Source: Pogostemon cablin
Taxonomy: Eukaryota; Streptophyta; Magnoliopsida; Lamiales; Lamiaceae
DNA length: 64,000 nt
NCBI GenBank assembly: GCA_023678885.1
Contig: CM042997.1
Span: 22,140,064 to 22,204,063 of the forward strand
Reading direction: 5' to 3'
Numbering within the stretch: the first letter of the stretch is position 1; every line of letters begins with the position of its first letter. A program made the position numbers and the translations under genes. The notes under the pieces were generated by a model that was given only the letters and a program-made list of their open reading frames with translations, was not told the DNA's origin and did not search any database. Below, piece after piece: positions 23,789 to 35,362 of the stretch.

Positions 23789-24518
23789 TATTGACAGTCA
23801 TTTTTAGTGGGTTAGATTAAAATTAACGATTAACTGGATACTAAAATGGACACATCAAACATGTAATTTTCTCCGTTGCCCCATAAAATTGGTGCCCATT
23901 TCCTTTATTATTGATATTGGTATTCCAAGTTCCATGAATGAACATTACGTAGTAGAGAGGGAAAAACAAGTGGGTTTCTAGAGAGATGAAGTAGAATGGA
24001 GAAGATGAAGTTGGAGTGGAGTGCCAACCAAGTCCTGTGAACCCAAGTGTTGTGTCTGTGTATGTTGCAGATGCCTTGTCTTATAGTGGAGATATTTTGT
24101 GGATGGTCCCCCTTTAGTTTGCCCACTATTGTCATGTATCCATCCAAGGGAATCTTGTCTGCAAGAAGATACGATGCGATCCTGACAAGTTGTCTCCATG
24201 TAGAACGCGTGTCTTCTTACGGTCTGAACATAATGTCGGGCTGATAGCCGATGATCGATGGGCTGAGAGTACACCCCGAAGAGTAGCAGGCCAACGGTAA
24301 GAGACCGATAGTTGATGCCAACTTCACCCTCAGTATCAGCATGTAATTCTGCCTTCTGCCCATTTAGCCGAGGCCTTATCTTTGGTGTCAGCTTCTTCTG
24401 ACTTTTTGCCCCGTCAGCGTGTGTTCAAATCTCACTCTTATCCTTAATCTCACTTATCTTCTGGGTCGTACTGCGCGTATAAGCCACGCCCTTATATGGG
24501 GTATAAACACCCATAACA
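23789..24518 (-). repeat. 5' LTR of the Tat element
   Basis: 730 bp, the same length as the 3' LTR. It differs from it at about 50 sites by eye plus two single-base indels that cancel. A TATA-like motif (minus strand GGTGTTTATACCCC) lies close to its start. Confidence 0.9.
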
Positions 24519-24599
24519 TATGCAATGTAAAATATTGTATGAGTTCTCAATGAAAACTTTTCCAATTCCCAATTCTGCGAATAGTATATTTATATTAAT

Positions 24600-24722
24600 G
24601 ATATCCTGTGCCTGGGATACACGTGCGTTCATACAATTTATTATTAAATTTTAATTTAATACTAAATTATATGAGCCCACGGTATGCCACTGGAACACAC
24701 AAGTTTTTGCCTAGAGGGTATA
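24600..24722 (+). repeat. Dispersed repeat family B, fragment
   Basis: Ends with CACACAAGTTTTTGCC like the other copies; only the distal part is present. Confidence 0.5.
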
Positions 24723-24806
24723 CTATTGGATAGTATAAATAGATGAGAAATGATCTAATACCAACAAAATTTAAAGTGAAGTTTATTTCATCTCAAATCT
24801 TAAGTC

Positions 24807-25625
24807 TGTTGGTTTATATGTGCACCAACCAATCACTTTACAATATTATGGATAGAAATGCAGAAGGGAGAATGTACTAAATATAGTACTATCAAGATTA
24901 CAAATGAAATTAAAGAAGAAGAAGTAGAGGATCTTCTAATTACACCTTTGTACAAAATCTTTAAGAGAACAGCGTGTAGAAGCCGAGTCACGGTAGAACC
25001 TCTTCCCGCAAGAAGAAACATGCCCCGGTAGTGCTCCGGTCTTAGCGGATCTTCCCCAAAGGTAAAACAACTTTTCCTTTCCAGCGAGGCAGCGCCGCAA
25101 TCACTGGAACTGCGACGAACGAAAGAAGATAAAGAACTGGATCGTTAACTAAGATGCAAATGCTTTGAGATGCAAGTGCTTGCTTGTTGATTGTGGTGTA
25201 TTTAAATGAATGTTGAATGACCCTATTTATAGGTGAACCATTCCACTCAGCCATAATGGTAATTGTACGTATTAATTGCTGATGGAGTAATTTCCTCTAA
25301 TCAGCAATTATGATGATTTGATTTGATTGTTGATTGCGTGATTTCTTCTAATCAGTAATTATGGAAGGTTATTGGGTCCAGATTCAACGAACCTACTCCA
25401 ACAGCATTTATGAAAGGATTCGTCTTTTGGCTTGATCAGTTTTTGAGGATTTTCCTTTCACATGGGATAATAATTCTGTATTAATTCTCATTACGCCTCA
25501 CATAACCTCTCCAGTATATGAGGCATATTGCATTCACCCACTACACTCATTTAATTGGTGATTAATTTAACAATTAACCCTTACTAACTAATTAAATCTA
25601 ATTAATTAATTAATTAATTCCTACA
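24807..25625 (-). mobile_element. Ty1/copia 3' LTR
   Basis: The plus-strand block TGTTGG...CCTACA is 819 bp. On the minus strand it is preceded by a polypurine tract (CTCATATGGGGGAT) at about 25626-25640, as expected for a 3' LTR. No second LTR was found, so the element is truncated at its 5' side. Confidence 0.75.
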
Positions 25626-27113
25626 ATCCCCCATATGAGTGGAATTTGGTGAACCCACATGAAATGCAGACACACAATCCAGTCCTCGTGAGACATTAAT
25701 GTATCCGGACAGGTAGCTTGGGACTTTGAACCTTCCGTAGTCCAACACTATCGAGTATACCGGTGGCTTTGTAGACACAAGGTCTTTGAACTACTCTCCT
25801 TAGCGTATACTGAGACAACAGTGTGAATGCATCAATGCCTCTCATCATCCTTGTTCTCACGTTTTGATCTGTTTCGGCCATGGACCCCCTTTGGATTCAT
25901 AAGTGTTTTACTTGAAGCAGCCACTCACTTCACACTTACATAGGTGATCTCCTATCTTGAGTACTCCATTATACTCAATCAGCCTCTACTAGGCCTTTTA
26001 GGAATCATTAAAAGTCAGAGACTTAACCTCACCACAATACGGGTTCCATACTTGGTAATATTGCTCTACTAAGGAATGGTAGGTACCAAGTTTCACTTGA
26101 ACCTCCATAGTTTTGTTTTCCCATTAAACCAAGTTCTTGGGATCTCCAGTCATCAAGGTTGGGTTTCCACTGTTTCAGCTCTTTTCTTTGTAGATTTTAA
26201 TCTCATTCCTTCTAGCAATTTATTCATTTGATCTCGATCAATTGCTTTCGTGAGCGGATCCGCTATATTGTCTTTTGACCTCACATAGTCAATTGACATT
26301 ACACCACTCGAGATCAATTGTCTCACAGTATTGTGTCGCCTATGGATATGTCTAGACTTTCCATTGTACATATCACTAAGAGTTTTTCTAATTGTGGCTT
26401 GACTGTCACTATGTACCATCACCATAGGAACTGGTTGGTTCCAACATGGAATGTTCTCTAGGAAGTTTCTAAGCCATTCTGCTTATTTCCCAACTTTGTC
26501 TAAAGCTATGAACTCAGATTTCATTGTGGAACGGGCTATACAGGTCCGTTTTGTAGACCTCCAAGACACTGCTCCACCTCCAATAGTGAATACGTATCCA
26601 CTTGTGGAGAACGAGTTTTTTGTATCAGATATCCAATTTGCATTATTGTACCCTTCAAGTACTGCTGGATACTTAGAATAATGTAGCCCACATCAAGAGT
26701 GTACTTCAAGTATCTCAACACTCTTCTCAATGCTTTCTAGTGCTCATTGTTTGGGTTACTCGTGTATCTACTCAGTTTGTTAACTGAACACGCTATGTCA
26801 GGACGTGTACAATTTGTTATGTACATTATACTTTCTATAACCCTTGCATACTCAAATTGAGCTGCTGGTTTACCTTTGTTTTTGCTAAGGTGCACATTTG
26901 GATCCATGGGTGTCTTAGCCGGTGGATCGTCATATGCATTGAACTTCTTCAACACTTTCTCAACGTAATGAGATTGTGACAATGCACAATCTAGAGATCT
27001 ATCAAATGGATGTGAAGACAGACTTCTTAAATGGTGAATTGGAGGAAGAAATATACATGAATCAATCAGAAGGCTTTATAGTACCTGGAAATGAGAAAAA
27101 TGTGTGCAAATCA
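25626..27113 (-). pseudogene. Ty1/copia pol remnant with internal inversion
   Basis: On the minus strand, 26153-26425 is the end of a copia RNase H (VHSDSQATIRKTLSDM, then SKDNIADPLTKA). 26536-26982 is the RNase H start and the RT C-terminus (MSQSHYVEKVLKKF, NCTRPDIACSVNKLSRY, RRVLRYLKYTLD), broken by frameshifts. The next part of RT, which should lie at higher minus-strand coordinates, is instead on the plus strand at 26985-27113 (IYQMDVKTDFLNGELEEEIY). The piece between them, including the catalytic box, is missing. This indicates a deletion plus inversion with a breakpoint near 26978-26985. Confidence 0.88.
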
Positions 27114-27487
27114 CAAACCAAAAGGTGTGCACAATCTTCACGGTCTTTTATTAACCAAATCACAAATCTTCCTCCATAAATACTTACACTTATCACTACT
27201 TGAACTTTATATTCCTAACGAAAATTCCACAGATATACAATATTATTTTAATATGAATTTTTAAGTAATAAAAATAAAAAATTATTCAATTAAGAAAATT
27301 ATATTTTTTTGGGTGAAGTGAATTTTACTCTTTAATACATCAAAATTACTCTTTAAAATAGTGAAATACTACTATTTTGAAAAGAAAAGAAAAACTCATT
27401 TCTAATTAAATTAAAATTAGTTATGTTGTAATTTCTCGAAGACAAAGTCTCATAGTTATGTTGTAATTTCTTGAAAACAAAGTTTCT
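27114..27487. other. AT-rich intergenic
   Basis: No gene or repeat end was recognised. Confidence 0.4.
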
Positions 27488-27560
27488 AATGAGACGGTTA
27501 TTATATGAGATGGGTCGACTATTGTTAAAGTGTTAAAGTATTATTGTTATATAAGTTGAA
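27488..27560. mobile_element. MITE fragment (GAGACGG family)
   Basis: AATGAGACGGTTATTATATG and GGGTCGAC followed by TTAAAGTGTTAAAGTA words match one arm of the MITE at 13186-13447. Confidence 0.5.
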
Positions 27561-27581
27561 TATTCTTATTATTAGTTAAAA

Positions 27582-27612
27582 CTAGCAATCATAACTCGTA
27601 CGTTATACGGAC
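27582..27612 (-). mobile_element. Helitron-like 3' terminus (minus strand)
   Basis: On the minus strand the hairpin CGTATAACGTACG is followed by a short spacer and CTAG, then T. Confidence 0.4.
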
Positions 27613-27656
27613 ATGATTGATGTTTAATTAATTAATTTTTTATTTTTTTTTACATA

Positions 27657-28144
27657 TACCCCCTCCGTCCATCCTAAAAATTCTTATTTTATTATTTTGG
27701 GTGTTCACTCGAAATATATCAATTTTTTTCTTTAAGTAAAATGGTCCCACATATAACTCACTATTCACTATAAATACAATTATCCACTACATATAAAAAA
27801 AAACTCATTAATTTTCGTGAAAAAAAATTATTTGTGAGGTTTTAAAACCATGAATAGGATGTTCTATGTTTGTTTTGGATTTTGAGTATCATAGGTTTTA
27901 ACTTTATGTCAGATCAATGTATTAATTTATTTTAAAAGTTAAATGAGAGAGGAGAGATAAAGAGAGAAATTGTATTAATTGAGAAGAGATAAATGGTGTA
28001 CCCCACCATTAGGGGCCCCCACCGCCCCTGCCCTGGGGGCAATTGAGAAGAGATAATGTAGTAGTTATATGGGGTGGTTTTTAAAATCTGATTGTGGGTT
28101 TTGAAAATTAAAACCTGGGTTTAAAACCCGAAAATTATACTACT
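27657..28144. other. Single Stowaway-like end and AT-rich spacer
   Basis: TA followed by CCCCCTCCGTCCATCC at 27657-27676 is a Stowaway left end without a recognisable right end. A short GC-rich patch (GGGGCCCCCACCGCCCC) lies at about 28011-28030. No gene was found. Confidence 0.45.
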
Positions 28145-29445
28145 TAATTAAATATAATATAAAATCTATTACTCCCTCCGTCCCACGTATTTTTACCCAC
28201 TTTCCATTTTGGGGTGTCCCACGTATTTTTACCCATTTTATTTTTCGCAAAAATACATAATATTGTATTACCTACTTTTTACAATCCCTACAACTTTAAC
28301 TACTTTTTTACACTTTATTCATCATTCCCAATAACTTTATTCACTTTTTTCTTTTTAAATTACTCATTTATCCCTACTTTCTCTTACATTATATATTAAA
28401 AAATAAAATGTCTTAATCTTCGTGCCCGTACAAACGGGTAAAAATATTCGGGACGGAGGGAGTATTTAATTTTGTGGTACCTTAAGAGTGTTAATATTGT
28501 ACTATATATTATTATGTGCATAAATTTTGAAATAAACAAAAATAAAAAGTGTGAAGTTATAGCATGTAGGAATAGAGACATCAACGGGAAGGGTACCTGT
28601 ATTTTTTTTTTGTACTTACTTATACTCGTATCCGTTTACTAAATACCTGTATATGTACCCGTCCCGTTAAAAAAAATTATTATCATACCCGTACCAATCT
28701 CATACCCATTTATCAAAACTCGCGGGTTACCCGTACTCATTTAAATATTCATTTATTTTATCTATATTTATATTTATTTATTGTTTAAATAAATATTTTA
28801 TTAATAATATTTTATTATTAATTAAATATAATATAAATTCTATTTTGATATTGAATTAATTATATTTTAAACAAAGTTTACAATTAAAATAAGTTTTTAA
28901 CATAAGAAAATATTTTTATATTTATTTTGGGATACTAATACTCATATCCGTTTAATTATTAATTACCCGTATTCGTACCCGTTTCATTTAAATTAATATT
29001 TATTAAAAATTAGTATACTATTATTAATTAAATATAATATAAAATCTATTATTTAATTTTGTGGTACTTTAAGAGTGTTAATATTGTACTATATATTATT
29101 ATGTGCATAAATTTTAAAATAAACAAAAATAAAAAGTGTGAAGTTATAGCATGTAGGAATAGAGATAGCAACGGGCAGCGTACCTGCATTTTTTGGGTAC
29201 TTATACTCATATCCGTTTATTAAATACCCGTATATATACCCGTCCCGTTAAAAAAAATTATTATCATACCCGTACCCATCTCATATCCATTTATCAAAAC
29301 TCGTGGGCTACCCGTATTCATTTAATATTCATTTATTTTATCTATATTTATATTTATTTATTTTTTAAATAAATATTTTATTATTAGTTATATATAATAT
29401 AAATTCTATTTTGATATTGAATTAATTATATATTTTGGACAATGA
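28145..29445 (+). repeat. Segmental direct duplication (ACCCGT-rich unit)
   Basis: The unit at 28145-28870 recurs at about 29024-29445. The shared order is AAATATAATATAAAATCTAT, then TTTAATTTTGTGGTAC, TTATAGCATGTAGGAATAGA and TACCCGTCCCGTTAAAAAAA. Copy 1 carries a Stowaway MITE that copy 2 lacks. A third, decayed copy of the ACCCGT part lies between them (about 28920-29000). The ACGGGTACCC words are typical of plant repeat termini. Confidence 0.85.
28172..28462. mobile_element. Stowaway MITE with TA duplication
   Basis: 291 bp with CTCCCTCCGTCCC at the left and GGGACGGAGGGAG at the right, flanked by TA (28170-28171 and 28463-28464). Ends and TA duplication define Stowaway (Tc1/mariner-type). 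The neighbouring duplicate at about 29040-29060 shows the uninterrupted site with a single TA. Confidence 0.95.
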
Positions 29446-29944
29446 AATTAATAATGTACAAAATAAATAAAATATTACAACAATAAAGATAAATATTATA
29501 TAAATAATGTTATGTATTCACGTTAAAAACAAAACAAAAAATATTAAAATAAAATAAAAAATACCTTTAAAAAATAAAAATTAATTTAGATAAAGATTGT
29601 CCAAATATAATATTATGAATTTACATAAAAAAAAATAAAATTACTTAGATATATAAATAATTAGCCAAGAAAATGAATGGATGAGATAAAATAAAAAACA
29701 AAATAAATGGATGAGATGTTGTTAAAAATTGGTAATCACAATCAAGAGATGAGATGTTACAATAACTAATGAAGGACCAAGATTTAATATTACCAAGGTA
29801 AATTAGGTAAGTTAAAATGGGAGAAAAAAATTTGGTCTAATTTTGACTTTTAAAGTGTATTTTAAAGATATATTTTTTTAAAGTTGGATGAATAATGAAA
29901 TAAAATATATTTTTAGGGTGTTATAGTATGATTCATTAAAAACA
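29446..29944. other. AT-rich intergenic
   Basis: No gene was found; A-rich simple sequence. Confidence 0.4.
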
Positions 29945-30030
29945 TATCTTAATTATTAATAAGCATACTTTACTTATATAACAAACATATTTTAACAGTG
30001 GGTCAACCCGTCTCACAAAAGAATAGCTCT
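29945..30030. mobile_element. MITE fragment (GTCTCACAAAAG end)
   Basis: GGGTCAACCCGTCTCACAAA preceded by CATACTTTA words matches the right arm of the MITE at 13186-13447. Confidence 0.5.
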
Positions 30031-30063
30031 TTGTTGACATTTATAATAAAATAATTATTTTTT

Positions 30064-30394
30064 GAGTTGTTAACTGGTGCACCCGGGTCCAAGAGTGCAC
30101 TCATATGTGTATAACTTTTTATTCTATATTGTATACATGTTTTTTAATAATTGTATATATACTCTTTTCACACTCATTTTTTATTAAAAAAACTTGCATC
30201 CATATGTGTATAACTTTTTATTCAATAATGTATATACATGTTTTATAATAATTGTATATTTTTTTCGCTCAATTTTTCAATTAAAAAAACTAACAAACAA
30301 ATTGTATACATTTTTATTTATAATTGTACATGTTTTTGTTCATAATTATATACGTTTCTAAAAGTGTGTGCCCATGTGCACAGTAGTATTAGCC
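30064..30394 (+). repeat. Dispersed repeat family A, copy 3
   Basis: Starts TAACTGGTGCACCCGGGT and ends GTGCACAGTAGTATTAGCC. It sits 12 bp before the next copy, in the same orientation. Confidence 0.7.
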
Positions 30395-30406
30395 TTTTTT
30401 TTTTAG

Positions 30407-30769
30407 TTGATATTAGGTGCACCCGAATGTAAGGGTGCACTCATATGTGTATAACTTTTTATTCTATTTTGTATACATGTTATTCTATTTTGTATAAGTG
30501 TTTTTTAATAATTGTAAACTTTTTTCACACTAAGTTTTTCATTAAAAAAATTAGCATCCATATATACATAATTTTTTATTCAATAGTGGAGTACATGTTT
30601 TTTAATAATTGTATATTTTTTTACACGCAATTTTCATTAAAAACCTAACAATTAAATTGTATATATTTTTGTTTATAATTATATATATATTTTTGTTTAT
30701 ATTTGTATACATTTTTAAAGTGGGTGTACCCTATCTTAGGATACACTCTACTGCACAGTATAATTAGCC
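30407..30769 (+). repeat. Dispersed repeat family A, copy 4
   Basis: Starts TTGATATTAGGTGCACCC and ends TGCACAGTATAATTAGCC. It forms a tandem pair with copy 3. Confidence 0.75.
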
Positions 30770-32630
30770 TTTTTTTTAATTAAGAAGAGTAATAATTTAT
30801 TACTAAGTAATTTGTGAATATTTATATTGAAATGAAAATATTTTTTTATTAGGAAGAGTATTATTACTCCACAATAAATTAAGAGTTTTATTATTATAGT
30901 AAATCTTCTGATAAATCGTATATACAATTTCATACTCGATTGGCTTGCTTTATTAGAAAATATTAACTTATTTTTTTCATATACCATATTTTACAAGATT
31001 AAAATTTATATGATATCTAGATATTTTAAAAAATTAATATAAAACAAAGCTGATTTTTTTTTTTTGTTACTAAATGTTTTGGCGTACCATTAAAATTTAA
31101 AAAAAAAAATTTCTTTTTTCTTTTTTTTCTTTTTTTTTTCTTTTTTTAGAATAGAGCTGAATTTTTTCTTATTAGGTTAAGAAAACCACTAGTAAAAAAA
31201 TTTCAGTGAATTTTTTCTCATTATGTTATTAAAACTTTGATGTACCCACCACTAAAAAGAATAAAGGAGAAAATTATATACAACTATGAGAATGTCCTCA
31301 AAGTACACATATATGAACTTCAGACAGCACTGGAGCGGAAGAGAGTTTTTCTAAATGAATCGGATCGAGTGTAGGAGAGTCTAGGGTCGCCTAGCCTCGC
31401 CTGCAGTAAGGAATCGAGTATTTTTTTTTAGGATGTGAAGAGTTTTACGAGATAAAGAAATTTGATGTGAAGATTTTTTTAGGAATGTATATTTTTAAAC
31501 TAATATTAGAATTTATAATTAATTTTAAGAGCCAAATTATAAGACACTTAACTAAATCATGATCATATATATGTACATGAATAACTAGAAATCAGTGTTT
31601 CAAAAAAAAAAATAGAAATTACTAAAAATATTTAAACTAAAATATTTTTAATTAATAAAATAGTACTTAATTTTACTAAATGTGCTCCCACTAAATAAAC
31701 ATATTTAATCAAAGATTCTGTAGACATCACATCATCGGAAGTGGTCAGCCGTATCTTTTTGATTTCGATGTTTTGTTCTTCAGTTCTCGATTTTATTTTT
31801 GCATTCGTTGTCTATGGAAATCGGAAAATCGAGATAAGTTTCTATGCAAATCTGTTTCGAAAGAGAGTTGTGCAAATCAATTAAAAAAACCTAAACATGG
31901 GCACGAGTACTATCAAGCGCATCTTGCATCATAATCTGTTCGCCCAGAAGTCTATTTGACAAAAGAACTAAATTCTTATAAATCGGGTTTACAGTGTAAA
32001 TTTTGTAGTCCTTGCAATTGGCCGTTAGAGTCGATAATGTCTTAAAAGAATGATCAACTTAAAAGAATCACTTCTCCCCCAAGAACATCACAATATTCAA
32101 TTTCTTTCCAATTCTTCTTTTAAAATCTATTGAAATTGAGAATGTGGTCTTAAAATTCATCCTCGGATTTCAAGTTGGTTTTTCCAAGTGCACTTTCGTT
32201 CTTCTTGGCGTGGATACGGTTGTGAGAGGTTGAGTGCTTGGTGTTTATAGAGCCTTTGATTACTCATGGATTAATGAAGGTAAAGATGTTTTTAATTAGT
32301 GGGATATGATTAGTAAATTTTGGGTACAACTTATTTCATAAGGATTTAATTAAAGATATTTTTTTAAAATATTTATGGGATTTTTTTTTATTTCATAAGG
32401 ATTTCATGAGGATATGAATAGCTGTATATATATAATATATATAGATTTATGAATCATAGAACTAGATATATGTTAAAAAAACATAGTACGAGGTTATAAT
32501 ATTTTAAAATAATAAAACGTAATAACATTAAGATATAAAAATCTAAAAAGAGATAAAAATCTTGTCTTGGAAAAGATGAGAACTATCTAAAAAAAGTTGA
32601 ATAAATCCGAACCCAAAATAAAACCATGAA
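30770..32630. other. AT-rich intergenic
   Basis: No convincing exon. A T-rich/C-interrupted low-complexity tract lies at about 31080-31150. A slightly GC-richer patch at 31325-31420 and another at 32090-32260 have no recognisable product. Confidence 0.4.
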
Positions 32631-32635
32631 GAGTC

Positions 32636-32645
32636 TTATAAATCA
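32636..32645 (+). promoter_or_regulatory. TATA-like motif upstream of MYB gene
   Basis: CTTATAAATC lies about 140 bp before the chosen start codon, a plausible TATA box with a normal-length 5' UTR. Two CACGTG core motifs (G-box type) lie inside the first coding exon. Confidence 0.35.
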
Positions 32646-32779
32646 AGAAGTCTCTGGTCTGGACGGGCGTTCATATCATATGTTATGTCGCATTCTAACG
32701 CCTCCCCATGAAATCCTTACCCCGAAACATTGTATTATATTCCATTGTATATTACTTTAGCACATTCTTTCAGACGATC

Positions 32780-33971
32780 ATGAGGCCAAGCACGTGCGAA
32801 GAGAAGAGGCCAAGCACGTGCAAGAGTATAAGGCTGTTCGGCGTCGACATCAAGCAACTGGTTGGCCATGGCGGCGAAGCCACCGCTGAACCACCGGAGT
32901 GTCTCCCAAACGGCGTCGTTCGTCCTCCCGAGGTACCCGTTGTTGGGTGTCTCTCAAACGGCGATGAAAAGACTTGTGTAATACTGTCTCACGGTGAGTT
33001 ATGTTATAACTTTTTATTAATTTGTTATCACTTCTTGTTTATATCCTTTGAATTGTTCATATAATAGTAAGCAACCCGCCTAAGTGTCTCTCTAACGGCG
33101 TCGTTCATCCTTCCGATATAAACATAGGCAACACTTGTGCAAGACCCTCTCAGGGTGAGTAGCTGAAAATATGTTATAACTTTTCATTAATATGTTGTGC
33201 ACACTATAGATCACTTTTCTTTTAGCTGAGATCTGTTATCACTTTTCATTCATAAAATAGTTAGATGCACCACTATAGATCACTTTTCATTAACATGTAT
33301 CACATTTTTTAAAAAAGTTATCACTCTTAACTTCTTATAATTCCGTTTTGGTGTGTGTGCATATACTTAAGGTAGGTCTGAAAGGCAGTTGGGCCTACGA
33401 AGAATTGGGACAGAAGAAGCATTAGATTTGAATAGTAAGTGCTACTAATTAAATATCTCAATTTTTCTTTAGCAAACATGTCACATGGATACATTTGATT
33501 AATTCAGGAAATGCATGGACTCATGAGGAGCACAGAGCATTCATAGAAGGATTGGAAACTTTAGGCAGAGGTGATTGGAAAGGAATAGCCAAAAAGTTTG
33601 TTCCTTCAAGAACACACACCCAAGTCGCCAGTCATGCTCAGAAATATTTCAAACACCTCGCAGCAACTCAAGATCGAAGACAACAGAAAGCCAGCGTATT
33701 CGACATTCCAGTCCATTACCATTCTACTGCACCTGAACATATGACAGACATTAGAGAAAGAAGATTCACTCATTCAACAATCCAAGCAGCAAAACTATCT
33801 AGCTCTACTCATGGGAATCAGCCACCAAAGATTGTTTGGATTCCAGTTATACTTCCTGAAGATTGGTCCGACCGGATAAATTCTTTGTCTGCTAATGATG
33901 CCACTGGGACAAATAATAATGAGCAGAGTAATCCTAACACCGGTGAAACCTTGTATCCTAGTGATGAGTAA
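32780..33971 (+). CDS. SHAQKYF-class single-MYB transcription factor
   Basis: Proteins of this class bind I-box/TATCCA-like DNA and regulate sugar, hormone, senescence or floral programmes. My model has exons 32780-32993, 33372-33434 and 33508-33971, all with GT-AG junctions in phase 1. It totals 741 nt, giving 246 residues. Exon 1 holds RPSTC twice and IRLFGVDI, matching the LFGV motif N-terminal to the MYB repeat in relatives. Exon 3 encodes the MYB domain (about 95-143) with W96, W116 and SHAQKYF at 134-140. RRQQKASVFDI (about 149-159) follows, like the RRSSLFD motif of the family. The CCHC knuckle of some relatives is absent. An earlier in-frame ATG at 32708 is possible, but the residues between are hydrophobic and atypical. 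An 87-nt in-frame possible cassette exon lies at 33068-33154. Confidence 0.85.
33068..33154 (+). other. Possible duplicated cassette exon in MYB intron 1
   Basis: This stretch resembles the 3' part of exon 1 (GTGTCTCnnnAACGGCGTCGTT). It keeps the GGTGAGT donor and the downstream ATGTTATAACTTTT intron start. It has an AG just upstream (33066-33067), an open phase-1 frame (PPKCLSNGVVHPSDI) and a length of 87 nt. Including it would add 29 residues without a frame change. It is either an alternative exon or a non-spliced relic. Confidence 0.5.
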
Positions 33972-34217
33972 TATGTTTAATTATTCTCAACTCGAGAATA
34001 TATATAGGTATACTTATATTTTCTACTCATGAATAAATAAATTAGAAGCTAGGGCTTGCTAGGGTTTACCATGTATTATATCAGGAGTTGATCACTTGAT
34101 CAGCCTTGACGAATTTAATTTATGACTCGATGATTTGAGTATTATGTTTTTATGAAGCTAGTTATGATATCATGTTTTGTTTAGCTCAAAAACTTGTACT
34201 CATTGATTCAATATTAC
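33972..34217. other. 3' region of the MYB gene
   Basis: Presumed 3' UTR and downstream A/T-rich DNA. No clear polyadenylation position can be chosen from several AATAAA-like words (for example ATGAATAAATAAA near 34030). Confidence 0.4.
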
Positions 34218-34434
34218 CTTATCTCTCTGTCCGTTTCATAAAAGTTTTTACATTTTTCATTGTCAGTCTCATTAAAATTTTCACATTTTAAATTTTTGTA
34301 TGTCCTACATAAGTTTTCACCTTCTACAAAAAGCAAAAAAAGTGTTACATACACTACTAAAAAAACAATACATTACACTTTTCTAAATCTTCTTGTCCAG
34401 TTAAAGATGAAGTTTTTTTGTGGGATGAAGGTAG
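34218..34434. mobile_element. Degenerate Stowaway-like MITE
   Basis: The left end (TCTCTCTGTCCGTTTC) and right end (GGGATGAAGGTAG followed by TA) resemble decayed Stowaway termini. Size is typical. The TIRs are imperfect. Confidence 0.45.
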
Positions 34435-34436
34435 TA

Positions 34437-35362
34437 CATTTTTATTTTAGAGGGTTTATCAAAAAAAATATGAATTTGTGATATTTCTACTTTACCCATA
34501 ATTGTTGGTGTTGCTTCGTTTATTGTCTTGATTGCAGAATTCACATATTAATCTACTGTCTCCCGTTATGAAATCAGAAGAATCTTTTCTTGACTTTTAT
34601 GAGTTGGTATATAGCTTGACCTAACTGGAAATATGATGCAAGACTTGGTTGTAAAAATTAACATAACAAAAAATGAGGAAAGCTATGTACTAATTAGAAA
34701 GTGGCATAGCTGAAAGATCCACAGGTTCATTTGTGTCATTAGCCAAACAATTGAAAGAGCCATGTAATGTTTTATTCTTCTTGGAGGATAAAAGTTCATG
34801 AGTTGAATCTCCAGTATTAGGAATCTTGCCCTATCAAGTTACAAGCCTATAGAATTCGACAAAATCGAGACGATTCTACACAAATTTGTTACGAAAGAGA
34901 GTTGCGCAAATCAATTGGAGATCCTAAGAATAAAATTGTTTTAAATGCAAAAAATGAGAATCCAAATAGTCTTGTAGGACCTTGACGTCCTTTAGGCCAG
35001 CTAAAAATATGACTAGTAACAAAAAATAAAGCAATTTATTCAAAGAATATCCCACTTTAAAATGCAAACACAAATCACATATTACATAACAATTTTTACC
35101 AAACGAGTCATTAAATTTTGTACCAGCTGTTTGCAAACACTAAGACACTGCTACCTGTGGACTGAACTACTATGGGATAAAGGGCAAAATAAGCAAACAG
35201 TTACTAAGAAAGTAATCGAGTCCATAAGAATTTGTACAGCCACTTTTAGCAAACAAATATATTTTGAAAGAATTGACTAATATAGGATGTAGCACTTAGG
35301 GAGAGCCCTCCCCAATCGGAACAGTGGGTGGAATACCAAATTGCTGAATCTATGGCTATCCA
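34437..35362. other. Intergenic and 3' flank of the Rab gene
   Basis: The part next to 35363 is presumably the 3' UTR of the minus-strand Rab gene. No separate gene was found. Confidence 0.45.

Larger units (their letters stand above)
14424..24518 (-). mobile_element. Tat-lineage Ty3/gypsy LTR retrotransposon, full length, dead
   Basis: The element is about 10.1 kb and is flanked by the exact 5-bp duplication TATGC (14419-14423 and 24519-24523). Two 730-bp LTRs bound a minus-strand interior. The order on the minus strand is primer-binding site, gag, protease, RT, RNase H, a second archaeal-type RNase H, integrase, then a long 3' non-coding region. The extra RNase H just before the integrase marks the Tat clade. 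Every coding block has stops or frameshifts, so it cannot move on its own. The LTRs differ at roughly 50 of 730 positions by eye, nearly all transitions, which suggests insertion a few million years ago with methylation-driven decay. Confidence 0.92.

Noticed and set aside
34924..35280. Short frames downstream of the Rab stop codon
   Set aside because: They lie in the presumed 3' UTR, with no domain or splice support.
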